The notes beneath the pieces were generated by a model. It saw only the letters and a list, made by a program, of their open reading frames with translations. It had not been told where the DNA came from and searched no databases. From Bin55 sp964572845 (GTDB lineage: Bacteria > Pseudomonadota > Gammaproteobacteria > Pseudomonadales > Azotimanducaceae), in assembly GCA_964572845.1 (NCBI GenBank), contig CAZNFX010000008.1, positions 62,001 to 126,000 of the forward strand: DNA of 64,000 nucleotides, read 5' to 3'. Below are positions 21,843-30,362 of this stretch, one piece after another. Made by a program: the position numbers and the translations under genes. The stretch's first letter is position 1; each line of letters starts with the position of its first letter.

Positions 21843-22226
21843 ATGCAACCCAGCAGCATCACATACAACCGCGACACACGCAGTGTCGAGCTGCACTATA
21901 GCGATGGTAAAGCGGTTACCCTTAGTGCAGAGCTTCTAAGGGTGTTTTCGCCTTCGGCCGAAGTACGCGGTCACTCCGATGAACAGCGGGTGCTTCAGAC
22001 GGGCAAGAAAGATGTGGGAATTCAGTCAATTGATCCCATCGGCAACTATGCAATTCGCATCGTATTCGACGACGGGCATGACACGGGAATCTACTCGTGG
22101 GACTATCTAACAGAACTAGCGGAGCATGCTGACGAATATTGGAGCAGATACTTACACGATCTTTCAAAGGCGAACGCATCAAGACTTCCCAAGATTCCCT
22201 TGGGACATTGGAGTCCCTCAGAGTGA
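21843..22226 (+). CDS. DUF971 family protein (gamma-butyrobetaine hydroxylase-like N-terminal domain)
   Basis: 127 aa beginning MQPSSITYNRDTRSVELHYSD. The family contains a stand-alone form of the small domain found at the N-terminus of gamma-butyrobetaine hydroxylases. Conserved pieces are LRVFSPSAEVRGHS, the short loop GKKDVGIQSIDPIGNYA, and the end DDGHDTGIYSWDYL. The function is unknown; a link to iron-sulfur or metal handling is only a general association. In many gammaproteobacteria the gene lies between hslU and ubiE, as here. Its stop overlaps the ubiE start (GTGA). Confidence 0.88.
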   Translation: MQPSSITYNRDTRSVELHYSDGKAVTLSAELLRVFSPSAEVRGHSDEQRVLQTGKKDVGIQSIDPIGNYAIRIVFDDGHDTGIYSWDYLTELAEHADEYWSRYLHDLSKANASRLPKIPLGHWSPSE

Positions 22227-22966
22227 GCCGGCCTCAGAGCAATACCGACACCGGAAACGCTGAGTACTCTGCAACCGACAAGCGACGTCGTGTTGCCGAG
22301 GTGTTCGACCAGGTAGCCAGCCGCTACGACCTGATGAACGACCTGATGTCATTTGGATCTCACAGACTATTGAAGCGCGTATTCTGCGATTCAGTGGGAC
22401 TACGTCGAGGACACAAGCTATTGGACGTGGCTGGGGGGACTGGAGATATTGCCAAGTTTCTTGCTCCAATTGTTGGTCCAGACGGTCAAGTGACCGTTCT
22501 CGATGTCAATGAGTCCATGGTGCGTGCAGGTCGCGACAGGCTTCTCGATCTAGGGATTGCCGCGGTGAATTTCGTCGTTGCTGATGCCGAACAGATTCCT
22601 ATGAACGATCAATCGTTTGATGCAATCACGATTGCTTTTGGAATCCGCAATGTCACCCACAAGGAGAAAGCACTGATTGAATGTCATCGTGTACTAAAGC
22701 CCAACGGACGATTGGCAATTCTGGAATTCTCCAAGCCTCAGTCACGCAGACTCGATGCACTTTTTAGCGTATTTCGAAGAACCTGGCCCATAGCTGGGCA
22801 CTTCGTCGTAGGATCGCCCGAACCGTACAAATACCTTGTTGAATCCATCGATCAGCACCCAAACCAAGAGGCAATGCTCCACCTCCTCGAAGCCGCAGGA
22901 TTCAAGGGCTTAAAATTCGAGAATCTTCTAGGGGGTATTGTCGCCATCCATCAAGGAACACGATGA
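22223..22966 (+). CDS. ubiE: Ubiquinone/menaquinone C-methyltransferase
   Basis: SAM-dependent C-methylation of the quinone ring in ubiquinone biosynthesis. 247 aa. Class I methyltransferase motif LDVAGGTGDIAKFL, then VTVLDVNESMVRAGRDR. The family signatures VFDQVASRYDLMNDLMSFG and the region around AFGIRNVTHKEKAL are both present. The frame is open upstream into the DUF971 gene, but the GTG at 22223 overlaps its stop and gives the usual length. ubiJ follows with a 4-nt overlap. Confidence 0.95.
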   Translation: MSRPQSNTDTGNAEYSATDKRRRVAEVFDQVASRYDLMNDLMSFGSHRLLKRVFCDSVGLRRGHKLLDVAGGTGDIAKFLAPIVGPDGQVTVLDVNESMVRAGRDRLLDLGIAAVNFVVADAEQIPMNDQSFDAITIAFGIRNVTHKEKALIECHRVLKPNGRLAILEFSKPQSRRLDALFSVFRRTWPIAGHFVVGSPEPYKYLVESIDQHPNQEAMLHLLEAAGFKGLKFENLLGGIVAIHQGTR

Positions 22967-23496
22967 CCATTGTGCAAACAACCGCTGCTAGCGCTCTCGA
23001 AGCTGCAATTCGGGCTCGAATTGCCATTGATCCCCAAGCCAGAAACATGGTGCAAAGCTTGGATGGCAAAGCCGTGGAATTATGCGTCGACGACTCCCGC
23101 ATGGTCATCTTGTTTGAAGGCGATCAGGCACGGGTATCGAGCAGAACTGACGCTACTCCTGATCTCACTCTCAAGGGATCTGTTGTCGACATCGGTAAGC
23201 TACTGCTAAGCAACAACTCTGCTACAGTTGAGATTGAAGGGGATGAAACTCTACTAAATGCCCTACATCGAATTTTCAAGCCAAGTCTTGATACACAAGA
23301 CGTTGCGGACAAAGCAAGGGCTACGGCGGAATATGGTGTAGCCACTGCTCGGTCCGCATTGGAAGGGCTCGCGAGCGAGCTCACAACAAACAAGTCGGAC
23401 CAAGCCCAAATTGCCGAACTTGCAAGGCAATTGGCCGAACTTCGGGCATCGGTCGGCGACTTGGAGGACCGTATCAAGGCCCTTGAGGATCGGTGA
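22963..23496 (+). CDS. ubiJ: Ubiquinone biosynthesis accessory factor UbiJ (SCP2 domain)
   Basis: A non-enzymatic lipid-binding accessory protein of the cytoplasmic ubiquinone complex. 177 aa. An SCP2-like fold covers about residues 20-105 (DSRMVILFEGDQARVSSRTD, then the downstream DLTLKGSVVDIGKLL). The C-terminal third is a predicted coiled coil, ending in LRASVGDLEDRIKALEDR. It sits between ubiE and ubiB with 4-nt overlaps at both ends, the standard gammaproteobacterial order. Identification rests on fold motifs and this position. Confidence 0.92.
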   Translation: MTIVQTTAASALEAAIRARIAIDPQARNMVQSLDGKAVELCVDDSRMVILFEGDQARVSSRTDATPDLTLKGSVVDIGKLLLSNNSATVEIEGDETLLNALHRIFKPSLDTQDVADKARATAEYGVATARSALEGLASELTTNKSDQAQIAELARQLAELRASVGDLEDRIKALEDR

Positions 23497-25130
23497 TACC
23501 GCTCGGACATCTTCTCCGCATCCTCTACATAGGAACACGCTATCGACTTGACACTACATTAGCGGAACTGTTAGCACAACACTGGCTAAAGTGGTTCCTG
23601 CCCGCCACATATCTGCCAAAACCGAAAACGACGTCGGCGGTTCGACTTCGGGAGGCATTGATCAAACTCGGACCGATCCATGTAAAGTTTGGGCAAGCAT
23701 TGTCAACACGTAGGGATTTGCTCCCTATCGAATTCGCGGACGAACTTGCCAAGTTGCAGGATCGTGTTCCTCCTTTTGACGCTAGAGAAGCGATCGCCTT
23801 AATCGAATCGGAGCTTGATGGCGACCTAAGCTCGCTATTCCCGAAGTTCGACAACGAGCCACTAGCATCAGCTTCCTTGGCACAGGTACATGGTGCAATG
23901 ATCGCGGATGGGTCGCACGTCGTGGTCAAAGTGATCCGTCCAGACGTCGAAGATTCTATTGTCCGAGACATTCAACTTCTCAAGAGCGTCTCTCGGCTGT
24001 TGGAGGGGATCTCTCACATCGCTCGGCGACTTCATCTGGTGGAGGTCATCGAGGACTACGAGAGAACAATCATGGGCGAGCTTGACCTAGAGCTCGAAGC
24101 AAGGAATACCCAGCAACTCAGAATGAACTTCGCAGGGTCTCCACTACTTTATGCTCCGCGAGTGTACACCGAACTCACAACGAAAAATGTTCTCGTAATG
24201 GAACGTATCGAAGGCATACCAATTTCCGCGGTAGACGAACTTAAGAAGCATGGCACCAACTTGGAACTGCTAGCGAGACGTGGGGTCGAGACGTTCTTTA
24301 CCCAAGTGTTTACACACAATTTCTTTCACGCCGATATGCATCCAGGCAACATTTTCGTGGACGTTACCAATCCGCAGGAGCCGTCCTACGTTGCAGTTGA
24401 CTGCGCCATTATCGGCCGGTTGACGCCGGAAGATCAAACTTTTATTGCCCGCAACATTGTGGCATTCTTCAACCGCGACTTTGCAGAAATCGCTCGTTTG
24501 CATGTGGAGTCCGGATGGATTCCCGACGATGCCAACACGGAGGCATTTGAAAGTGTAATTGCAGGGCTTTGCGAGCCGTTGTTTCAAAAACCGCTCTCAG
24601 AGATATCATTCGGCCAATTTTTGCTCGACCTGTTTACAGCCGCCCGCGACTTTCATATGGAAGTTCAGCCTCAGCTGGTGCTGCTGCAGAAAACGCTGTT
24701 GAATATCGAAGGATTGGGACGACAACTCGACCCCAATTTGGATTTGTGGGCGACCGCGAAGCCATTCATGGAGGAATGGATGAAGTCTAAGTACGGTTTC
24801 CTTGCGACCGTCGAAGCCACATTGGAGCGTGCTCCGGAAATCGCACTCGAATTGCCGCTCTTACCCGAACTTCTTGTAACGGCACGAAGAAAGCTCAATC
24901 GTTTAGACAGCGCACTACGCAACCACCAATCCCAACTGGCAAAGCTAGAAGAGACCAAAAGGAAAAGAAGAAAATTCTTGCTACTGCGGCAGATAGGTGG
25001 GTTGATGCTGTGTCTGTATGCTGGAATTTTGATTGCCGGGCTGATTCCAGAAAATGTACTAACAAACTCAATCGCGATTGGATCTATCGTCGGAGTTTGC
25101 GGGCTCGTCCTACTGTTCAACCGTTCATAG
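23493..25130 (+). CDS. ubiB: Ubiquinone biosynthesis atypical kinase/ATPase UbiB
   Basis: A membrane-anchored protein-kinase-like ATPase needed for ubiquinone biosynthesis. 545 aa. It has the KxGQ motif in HVKFGQALSTRRDLLP, the alanine-rich loop ASASLAQVHGA that replaces the kinase glycine-rich loop, and HADMHPGNIFVD (catalytic-loop equivalent). Two hydrophobic segments near the C-terminus (about residues 498-518 and 522-543) anchor it in the inner membrane. The start is GTG, overlapping the ubiJ stop. The gene ends at TAG, 36 bp from a convergent gene. Confidence 0.96.
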   Translation: MIPLGHLLRILYIGTRYRLDTTLAELLAQHWLKWFLPATYLPKPKTTSAVRLREALIKLGPIHVKFGQALSTRRDLLPIEFADELAKLQDRVPPFDAREAIALIESELDGDLSSLFPKFDNEPLASASLAQVHGAMIADGSHVVVKVIRPDVEDSIVRDIQLLKSVSRLLEGISHIARRLHLVEVIEDYERTIMGELDLELEARNTQQLRMNFAGSPLLYAPRVYTELTTKNVLVMERIEGIPISAVDELKKHGTNLELLARRGVETFFTQVFTHNFFHADMHPGNIFVDVTNPQEPSYVAVDCAIIGRLTPEDQTFIARNIVAFFNRDFAEIARLHVESGWIPDDANTEAFESVIAGLCEPLFQKPLSEISFGQFLLDLFTAARDFHMEVQPQLVLLQKTLLNIEGLGRQLDPNLDLWATAKPFMEEWMKSKYGFLATVEATLERAPEIALELPLLPELLVTARRKLNRLDSALRNHQSQLAKLEETKRKRRKFLLLRQIGGLMLCLYAGILIAGLIPENVLTNSIAIGSIVGVCGLVLLFNRS

Positions 25131-25166
25131 TTCGAACGGCAACGACCCATGCTTTTGATTCGAGCG

Positions 25167-26729
25167 TCAGAACAGCCTTTCAATTTTTGGTGGTTCGTCC
25201 AGACTGTGATCCCAATTGAACAGGCGATCTCTGAGGTTTAGATCGATGATCAGATAGTCTCCTTCCTTGCAGTCCGATTTAGAGAGAAATTTCCCAAAAC
25301 CAAAGATTGCACCGTTCTTGCAGCGAAGCGTCACTCCCTCTGGGGTTCGAAAGGTCTCGTCGAGCTGCAGTCCACCAATTTCCGATGGAACACTAGCAAC
25401 AAAATTGTGCACGAAACGCGGTAACCTGAAGACGATGCGAAAATCGCCGTTCGGCATTCGTCCCTTGTCTATCAAACGACGTTGAAATCCTTTGTTCCGC
25501 ACTCGCTCATGAACTGATACAACGGATTCAGCTGAGACATCGCTGCCGACTAGTCTCCACACGTTCTGTTTGACCTGTACAACGATGGGGCTATAGGTCA
25601 TTTCGACCTCCAAGCTGCTCATGTTGATTCCACGGTCGTCTCCGTATTCCTTGATGGTTTGTCGGTCTAGCGCGTCGGTACCACAATGCTTGAAGGCGTT
25701 CACGATCGCTCGTTCCGGACGTGTAAGCTCATTCTGTTGGTGCAATTCTCCGATGAAATCCACGGTGTCATCACCAACCACTCGAAACTGCGGATACATC
25801 CTGAAAAGAGATATCAAGATATGGGATGGTGGTACCACTCCTTCATACTTTGCGCTTCCCGTCTTGTTGCGAAATGAGAATTTTCGATTCAGTCCCTCTC
25901 GAATCTCTCCAATCTTCAAGGGTCGATTGATGGAGAGCATCTTTTTGGTTACGTTCTGAATGCGAACGCGCTTGGCCGGAGTGCGAGGCACCCAGCAGTA
26001 GTCAGGGCTGATAAACTCAATGTCCTTTGCACAGTGCAGCATGTCGCGCAAAATACCCATTGGGACAGGTGTTGGCAAACACTTGGATACATAGTCCAAC
26101 GACACAGAACCAGACGCACGGCACGCGCGTCGAGCAACTCCGACGATTTCGTTCAATTGGGTCAACATCTCATTGTCCCTAGGTCCTACTAGACTATCCC
26201 TTGCACCCTCAACGAATATCCAATTCGCAAGTCCGCATTGGTCCAATACTGATTTGATGGATTTTGCCGACCATTCGGTACCCGTAATGCCTCGGTCACA
26301 AAGTCTTCTAGCTATCGTCGACCAAAGTTCGGGTTCATACTTGGGCAATTGGGCAGCCATTCTGTGGACCACATCGGGTATGTTCGATCTAGCTATACGC
26401 TTTACGCGCGCCTCTATCTGCCTTACCCGTTCACGAGTGATATTTGCCAGACGACCCGCACGCTGCAACGTGATCGGATCTGTGCCATTCCATCCCAAAC
26501 GGGATCCCAACGCGTCTAGATGGGTAGCCGAGTAGTTAGTGAGAATCGACTTGAGCAGTCGGTCCAGCGCCGTCTCAAGAGTGTCATCCGGCAAGTTTTC
26601 AAAAAGAATCCTATCTGACCCAAACCAGTCGCCGCCGCTCTTCGACTCTGCATCGCTGCCCAAATTCGTAAGCTGACTTGGTCCGTCGTTGCTAGAACTG
26701 GGCGGATCTTGATGGCTATGACTATTCAT
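25167..26729 (-). CDS. Sigma-70 region 4-like helix-turn-helix protein of unknown function
   Basis: 520 aa. After a polar low-complexity N-terminus (about 45 residues), residues 55-120 contain a sigma region 4-type HTH: RLGWNGTDPITLQRAGRLAN followed by ITRERVRQIEARVKRIARS, the recognition-helix consensus of sigma-70 factors. No region 2 (core-binding) is present, so it is not a complete sigma factor. The rest looks like several winged-helix-sized modules, for example around KMLSINRPLKIGEIREGLNR and LTRPERAIVNAFKHCGTDAL, then a beta-rich C-terminus. It is a monocistronic gene with its own promoter, convergent with ubiB and divergent from tatA. It could be a transcription regulator or part of a defence locus; I cannot assign it. 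Confidence 0.75.
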   Translation of the reverse strand: MNSHSHQDPPSSSNDGPSQLTNLGSDAESKSGGDWFGSDRILFENLPDDTLETALDRLLKSILTNYSATHLDALGSRLGWNGTDPITLQRAGRLANITRERVRQIEARVKRIARSNIPDVVHRMAAQLPKYEPELWSTIARRLCDRGITGTEWSAKSIKSVLDQCGLANWIFVEGARDSLVGPRDNEMLTQLNEIVGVARRACRASGSVSLDYVSKCLPTPVPMGILRDMLHCAKDIEFISPDYCWVPRTPAKRVRIQNVTKKMLSINRPLKIGEIREGLNRKFSFRNKTGSAKYEGVVPPSHILISLFRMYPQFRVVGDDTVDFIGELHQQNELTRPERAIVNAFKHCGTDALDRQTIKEYGDDRGINMSSLEVEMTYSPIVVQVKQNVWRLVGSDVSAESVVSVHERVRNKGFQRRLIDKGRMPNGDFRIVFRLPRFVHNFVASVPSEIGGLQLDETFRTPEGVTLRCKNGAIFGFGKFLSKSDCKEGDYLIIDLNLRDRLFNWDHSLDEPPKIERLF

Positions 26730-26737
26730 ATGTCGAT

Positions 26738-26750
26738 CGAGATTGTCTCG
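26738..26750. promoter_or_regulatory. Palindrome between promoter and start of the sigma-4-like gene
   Basis: A 5-bp perfect inverted repeat CGAGA-TTG-TCTCG lies 8 bp upstream of the start codon at 26729 and just downstream of the putative -10. Its position suits an operator or a small mRNA hairpin. Autoregulation is inference. Confidence 0.35.
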
Positions 26751-26759
26751 TGTTTTTAA

Positions 26760-26787
26760 TATTTACATGAAAGTCGTTGATTGTCAA
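26760..26787 (-). promoter_or_regulatory. Putative sigma-70 promoter for the sigma-4-like gene
   Basis: On the minus strand a perfect -35 TTGACA (26782-26787) is followed after 16 bp by TAAATA (26760-26765), with an A/T-rich tract. Transcription would start about 25 bp before the ATG at 26729. Confidence 0.5.
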
Positions 26788-27122
26788 TCCCACAAAAAGC
26801 TGCCAAAGGACAACTGTAAATCGGCAACTGCATTGTGTGCTCGACTTAATTCATTGGTATTTCAAAGATTTAGTTGCGTCAATAGTTCATAGTTGTCGCG
26901 GATGCCCCGAGCAACGACAACAACGATGTCGACTAAAGCAACAATTATTTGAAGTGAAATATCTCCGCAACTACAGAAGTGCAGACGATGCAAACATGTA
27001 GCTCAGGGGCTAAAGGGCATTGCTAGTGCTCCATCGCCCTGAATCGATCAATTCACTGCCACTACCGGAATTTCACCATAAGTTAGCAATCGACATGTAA
27101 TATTATTTCAGTAGCGCTTTCT
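26788..27122. other. Intergenic region between divergent sigma-4-like gene and tatABC
   Basis: No gene is supported here. The longest open frame (plus strand, about 26777-27001) has no family-like sequence or ribosome binding site. An A/T-rich TAATATTAT stretch near 27099-27107 could serve as the -10 of the tat promoter, but no convincing -35 pairs with it. Confidence 0.5.
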
Positions 27123-27128
27123 AAGGAG
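27123..27128 (+). promoter_or_regulatory. Shine-Dalgarno deciding the tatA start
   Basis: AAGGAG lies 8 nt before the GTG at 27137 but overlaps the upstream GTG at 27128, so the downstream GTG must be the start. Confidence 0.8.
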
Positions 27129-27136
27129 TGTTTATT

Positions 27137-27358
27137 GTGTTTGGCGGACCAACGGAAATCATCGTCATTCTGGTAATCGTATTGGTTATATTTGGCGCCA
27201 GCCGTCTCAAGAACATTGGTAGCGATCTCGGAAGCGCAATCAAAGGCTTTCGCAGTGCGGTAAAAGAGGATCCCGATAGCGAAGAGGAGACTAGCGAAGC
27301 CGACGCGAAGTCCTCAGACAGCAGCAAGTCGAAATCGTCCAAGCGCAAGAATGCTTGA
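27137..27358 (+). CDS. tatA: Sec-independent protein translocase subunit TatA
   Basis: Forms the protein-conducting element of the twin-arginine translocase in the inner membrane. 73 aa from the GTG at 27137. One N-terminal membrane span (EIIVILVIVLVIFGASRL) carries the conserved FG hinge before an amphipathic helix (KNIGSDLGSAIKGFRSAV), then a polar acidic and Ser/Lys-rich tail. It overlaps tatB by 8 nt. Confidence 0.95.
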   Translation: MFGGPTEIIVILVIVLVIFGASRLKNIGSDLGSAIKGFRSAVKEDPDSEEETSEADAKSSDSSKSKSSKRKNA

Positions 27359-27719
27359 AGTAAGCTGGATTGAGCTGCTCGTCATTCTTGCATTAGCACT
27401 TGTCGTTCTAGGCCCTTCGCGACTTCCAGAAGTTGCCCGTTCCCTAGGTCTGTGGGTCGGCAGACTACGGCGCATGTACAACAGCTTCAAGCTTGAAATT
27501 GACCGAGAAGTTGGCATGGATGACATACGTCGCCAATTGCACAACGAGCAAATAATGGCCGAGATGAAAGCCGTTGAACGAGAAACCAATACTATTCTTT
27601 CGGATACTAAGTCCACTCTAGATGACACAATCCAGACTGTGAAAAAACCACCTTCGGGCCAATCAGGTCTGACCGGGTCGTCAGACTCGCAAGACGACAA
27701 GGCCGGTCAGTCGTCATAA
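27351..27719 (+). CDS. tatB: Sec-independent protein translocase subunit TatB
   Basis: With TatC it forms the twin-arginine signal receptor. 122 aa. The N-terminal span (MLEVSWIELLVILALALVVL) has Glu at position 8 as in other TatB proteins, then GPSRLPEVARSLG and an amphipathic helix. The rest is a long helical polar tail. The start overlaps tatA and the stop shares one base with the tatC ATG. Confidence 0.95.
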   Translation: MLEVSWIELLVILALALVVLGPSRLPEVARSLGLWVGRLRRMYNSFKLEIDREVGMDDIRRQLHNEQIMAEMKAVERETNTILSDTKSTLDDTIQTVKKPPSGQSGLTGSSDSQDDKAGQSS

Positions 27720-28540
27720 TGGCTGAGGAATCCATTTCCCAACAGGAATCTCGAGAACAGGAACACGACAAAGCTGTCGACGGCAACGAGCAGCCATTGT
27801 TGGCTCACCTTGTTGCATTGCGAAAGAGCCTAATTCGGTCGCTCATTGCAATTGGCGTGGTATTTGTTCCCTACGCTATCTTCAGCAAGCAGCTCTTTAA
27901 GCTGGTTGCACTACCTATACTCGAAAATCTTGCTCCAGAGCCTGACGACACAGGAACTTCTATTCTGCAAGTTACTGGTCACCTGATTTCTACGGATGTC
28001 GCGGCGCCGTTCTTTGTGCCGCTCAAGCTCGCAATCTTTCTTGCCCTGTGCACCGCCATGCCGTATGTATTACACCAACTTTGGTCTTTTGTCTCTCCAG
28101 GTCTCTACATGCGGGAAAAGCGATTCGCATTGCCACTGCTGATCTCGAGCATTACCTTGTTCTACATGGGCATGGCATTTGCCTATTTTCTCGTCTTTCC
28201 ACTGGTGTTCGCTTTCTTCGCGGGCGTAACTCCAGAGAATGTACTGTGGATGACGGACATCAATAGTTACTTATCGTTTGTAATCAAGATGTTCTTTGCG
28301 TTTGGAATCGTATTCGAGATACCCATTGCCATCTTGCTCTTGACCGCCACCGGTCTAGTCCAGCTCAAGACACTCAAGAAAGGGCGGCCCTACATATTTG
28401 TAGGTTGCTTCATTATTGGAATGCTTCTTACGCCGCCAGATGTAATATCCCAAGTACTTCTTGCCGTACCTGCATGGATTCTCTTCGAACTCGGACTAAT
28501 CTTCGCTAGGGTGATCCGTCGCGACTCAGGAGAATCGTAA
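27719..28540 (+). CDS. tatC: Sec-independent protein translocase subunit TatC
   Basis: Recognises twin-arginine signal peptides in the inner membrane. 273 aa with six predicted membrane spans. Conserved segments are QPLLAHLVALRKSLIRS at the N-terminus (H-L-x-E-L-R region; the Glu is replaced by Val-Ala here), PYVLHQLWSFVSPGLYMREK, and FGIVFEIPIAI. There are about 20 extra polar residues before the first conserved helix. The 3' end overlaps the convergent dtd gene by 35 bp. Confidence 0.95.
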   Translation: MAEESISQQESREQEHDKAVDGNEQPLLAHLVALRKSLIRSLIAIGVVFVPYAIFSKQLFKLVALPILENLAPEPDDTGTSILQVTGHLISTDVAAPFFVPLKLAIFLALCTAMPYVLHQLWSFVSPGLYMREKRFALPLLISSITLFYMGMAFAYFLVFPLVFAFFAGVTPENVLWMTDINSYLSFVIKMFFAFGIVFEIPIAILLLTATGLVQLKTLKKGRPYIFVGCFIIGMLLTPPDVISQVLLAVPAWILFELGLIFARVIRRDSGES

Positions 28541-28961
28541 CTGGCCCGTCGTTGACTAGAGAAACCTGCATGTGTGCACCGAATTCCCCTTCCGAGACTT
28601 TGTCGGACTGGTGGAAGCCACATACCTGCTGCACAAAGTATTGGTAGATGTACTTCGCCCGACCCTGTTGTTCTGCATTGGTGAAGTCAGGACGATTGCC
28701 ACGGGACGTCGAAGCCGCTAACGTAAATTGGGATACGATCAAAATTTCGCCTGAAATATCTGCAACAGAAAGATCCAGCGGACGACCATTGCTAGGAAAT
28801 ATCCTATGATTTACAATCTTTTTGGCCAGCCAGCTAGCGTGTTCCTCTTGGTCGCCGCGAGTGACAGCCAAGAAGACCAAGATACCGGAACCAATAGACG
28901 AAACCAAGGTCTCACCAACTTCCACCTGCGCTGAAGACACTCGTTGCAATAGCGCTTTCAC
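28506..28961 (-). CDS. dtd: D-aminoacyl-tRNA deacylase
   Basis: Hydrolyses D-aminoacyl-tRNAs (and Gly-tRNA-Ala mischarging) to keep translation homochiral. 151 aa beginning (V)KALLQRVSSAQVEV. Active-site motifs are SQFTLAASTSRGNRPDF and NDGPVTILL at the C-terminus. An ATG at 28976 is in frame, but GGAGG at 28970-28974 lies 8 nt before the GTG at 28961 and overlaps the ATG region, so GTG is the better start. Convergent with tatC, with a 35-bp overlap of coding sequence. Confidence 0.94.
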   Translation of the reverse strand: MKALLQRVSSAQVEVGETLVSSIGSGILVFLAVTRGDQEEHASWLAKKIVNHRIFPSNGRPLDLSVADISGEILIVSQFTLAASTSRGNRPDFTNAEQQGRAKYIYQYFVQQVCGFHQSDKVSEGEFGAHMQVSLVNDGPVTILLSRDGSP

Positions 28962-28991
28962 GTCATATTCCTCCATCCGAATCCATTGCCC

Positions 28992-30053
28992 ATGCCAAGC
29001 GTCAGTAATCCAAAAGCCATCGCCCTAATATCTGGCGGCCTGGACTCCATGCTTGCCGCCAAGGTTGTAATGGATCAGGGCGTAGATGTCGAAGGCGTGA
29101 ACTTTTATACAGGATTTTGCGTAGAGGGGCACACTCATGCTATCCGAAACCGGGACAAGGCAAAACCCAAGCGCAACAACGCACTGTGGGTAGCCGAACA
29201 ACTGGGAATAAAGCTACACGTGGTGGACGTTGTCGACTCCTACAAGGACGTTGTTCTAAACCCCAAGTACGGTTACGGCAAGAACCTGAATCCGTGCTTG
29301 GATTGCAAGATCTTCATGGTAGGGCGTGCCATCGAAATGGTTGGATTCCACGGCAGTGGCTTCGACTTCGCGATAACTGGCGAAGTAATTGGGCAACGTC
29401 CAAAATCCCAACGAAAGGAGACCATGCCAGTTATCGCTAGGGAATCCCAGGCAGGAGAACGACTTCTTCGACCATTGTGTGCCAAGAATCTGCCTGAGAC
29501 TCTGCCGGAGCGAGAAGGATGGGTCAATCGCGCGGAACTGTATGCCATGAGCGGCCGTTCTCGCAAACCTCAGATGGAGCTAGCAGCGAAACTCGGTTTC
29601 AAGGACTACGCACAACCCGCTGGCGGCTGCTGTTTCCTTACTGACGAAAAATACTCCAACAAGTTGGACGACCTCTGGGCAGCTCGTAGCGATAGAGACT
29701 ATGAACTTGACGACATTGTTCTGCTTAAAGTTGGCAGGCACATTCGACCCAAGCCCCAGTTTAAGTTGATGGTGGCCCGCGATGAGGGCGAGAGCCGATT
29801 CCTTGAGGGCTATCGCAAGACATTTGTCAGCCTCCGCGTCGCTGACCGCCGAGGACCGTTGGCACTGATCGATGGAGAACCAGATTCAACGGATATCGCT
29901 CTTGCAGCTCGAATTGTCGGGCGCTACAGCAAACGACGCGACGATTCCACCGCAGTTGTCAATGTGAATTACATTGATGGAGTATCAGAGGACCTGACAG
30001 TGATTCCCTTTGAACCGCACGAAATTCCCGACACGTGGCATGTGGGGGCATAG
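28992..30053 (+). CDS. PP-loop ATPase of the MnmA/ThiI tRNA-thiolation type with NFACT-R-like C-terminus
   Basis: 353 aa. The PP-loop SGGLDSMLAAKV near residue 15 binds ATP for adenylation of a uridine. Candidate sulfur-carrying cysteines are in NPCLDCKIFM and AGGCCFLT. The middle (ITGEVIGQRPKSQ, LLRPLCAKNLPET) resembles ThiI/MnmA relatives often labelled '5-methylaminomethyl-2-thiouridylate methyltransferase'. The C-terminal about 110 residues (DDIVLLKVGRHIRPKPQF onward) resemble, from memory, the NFACT-R RNA-binding domain. ATG at 28992 is preferred over the TTG two codons earlier. Directly behind its TAG stop, in the same frame, comes a TusA domain. Role in tRNA sulfuration is inferred from these domains and the neighbouring trmL. 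Confidence 0.82.
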   Translation: MPSVSNPKAIALISGGLDSMLAAKVVMDQGVDVEGVNFYTGFCVEGHTHAIRNRDKAKPKRNNALWVAEQLGIKLHVVDVVDSYKDVVLNPKYGYGKNLNPCLDCKIFMVGRAIEMVGFHGSGFDFAITGEVIGQRPKSQRKETMPVIARESQAGERLLRPLCAKNLPETLPEREGWVNRAELYAMSGRSRKPQMELAAKLGFKDYAQPAGGCCFLTDEKYSNKLDDLWAARSDRDYELDDIVLLKVGRHIRPKPQFKLMVARDEGESRFLEGYRKTFVSLRVADRRGPLALIDGEPDSTDIALAARIVGRYSKRRDDSTAVVNVNYIDGVSEDLTVIPFEPHEIPDTWHVGA

Positions 30054-30059
30054 GTTCTA

Positions 30060-30293
30060 CTGAAGGAAGTCGACGCCACTGGCACGTTGTGTCCGATACC
30101 TCTGATTCGTGCTCAAGACTTTGCGCGCGGAGTCGAGCCGGGAGACAAATTCACATTGCTGGCCAGCGATCCCGGCGTGTACCAAGACATCCCAGCATGG
30201 TGTCGCATGCATGGGCACGAGCTAGTCGCAACGAGCGAGAAATGCCATGTGATTCACATGGTGATTCGGACTTCAACTACAGAATCGGCTTGA
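30060..30293 (+). CDS. tusA: TusA-like sulfurtransferase domain
   Basis: 77 aa with the TusA signature CPIPLIRAQ, in which Cys carries the persulfide, embedded in DATGTLCPIPLIR. It then has the beta-strand LLASDPGVYQDIPAWCRMHGHE typical of the family. It should relay sulfur to the PP-loop protein encoded just upstream. No ATG or GTG precedes the motif in this frame; the first possible codons after the upstream TAG (30051-30053) are GTT, CTA and CTG, so I place the start at CTG (30060) provisionally. TTG at 30087 would remove the first strand. Alternatively it is the C-terminal domain of one PP-loop-TusA protein reached by amber readthrough, or split by a mutation or assembly error. Confidence 0.75.
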   Translation: MKEVDATGTLCPIPLIRAQDFARGVEPGDKFTLLASDPGVYQDIPAWCRMHGHELVATSEKCHVIHMVIRTSTTESA

Positions 30294-30362
30294 CTTGCAA
30301 CACTGTCGTCGGAGATGCACTGGCATTGCATAAATAGATCTTCCTGACAGTACGGGATTCAC

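Noticed and set aside
26998..27045. tRNA-like D-arm string (GTAGCTCAGG) followed by a weak hairpin
   Set aside because: No anticodon arm, T-loop (GGTTCGA) or acceptor pairing could be built around it.
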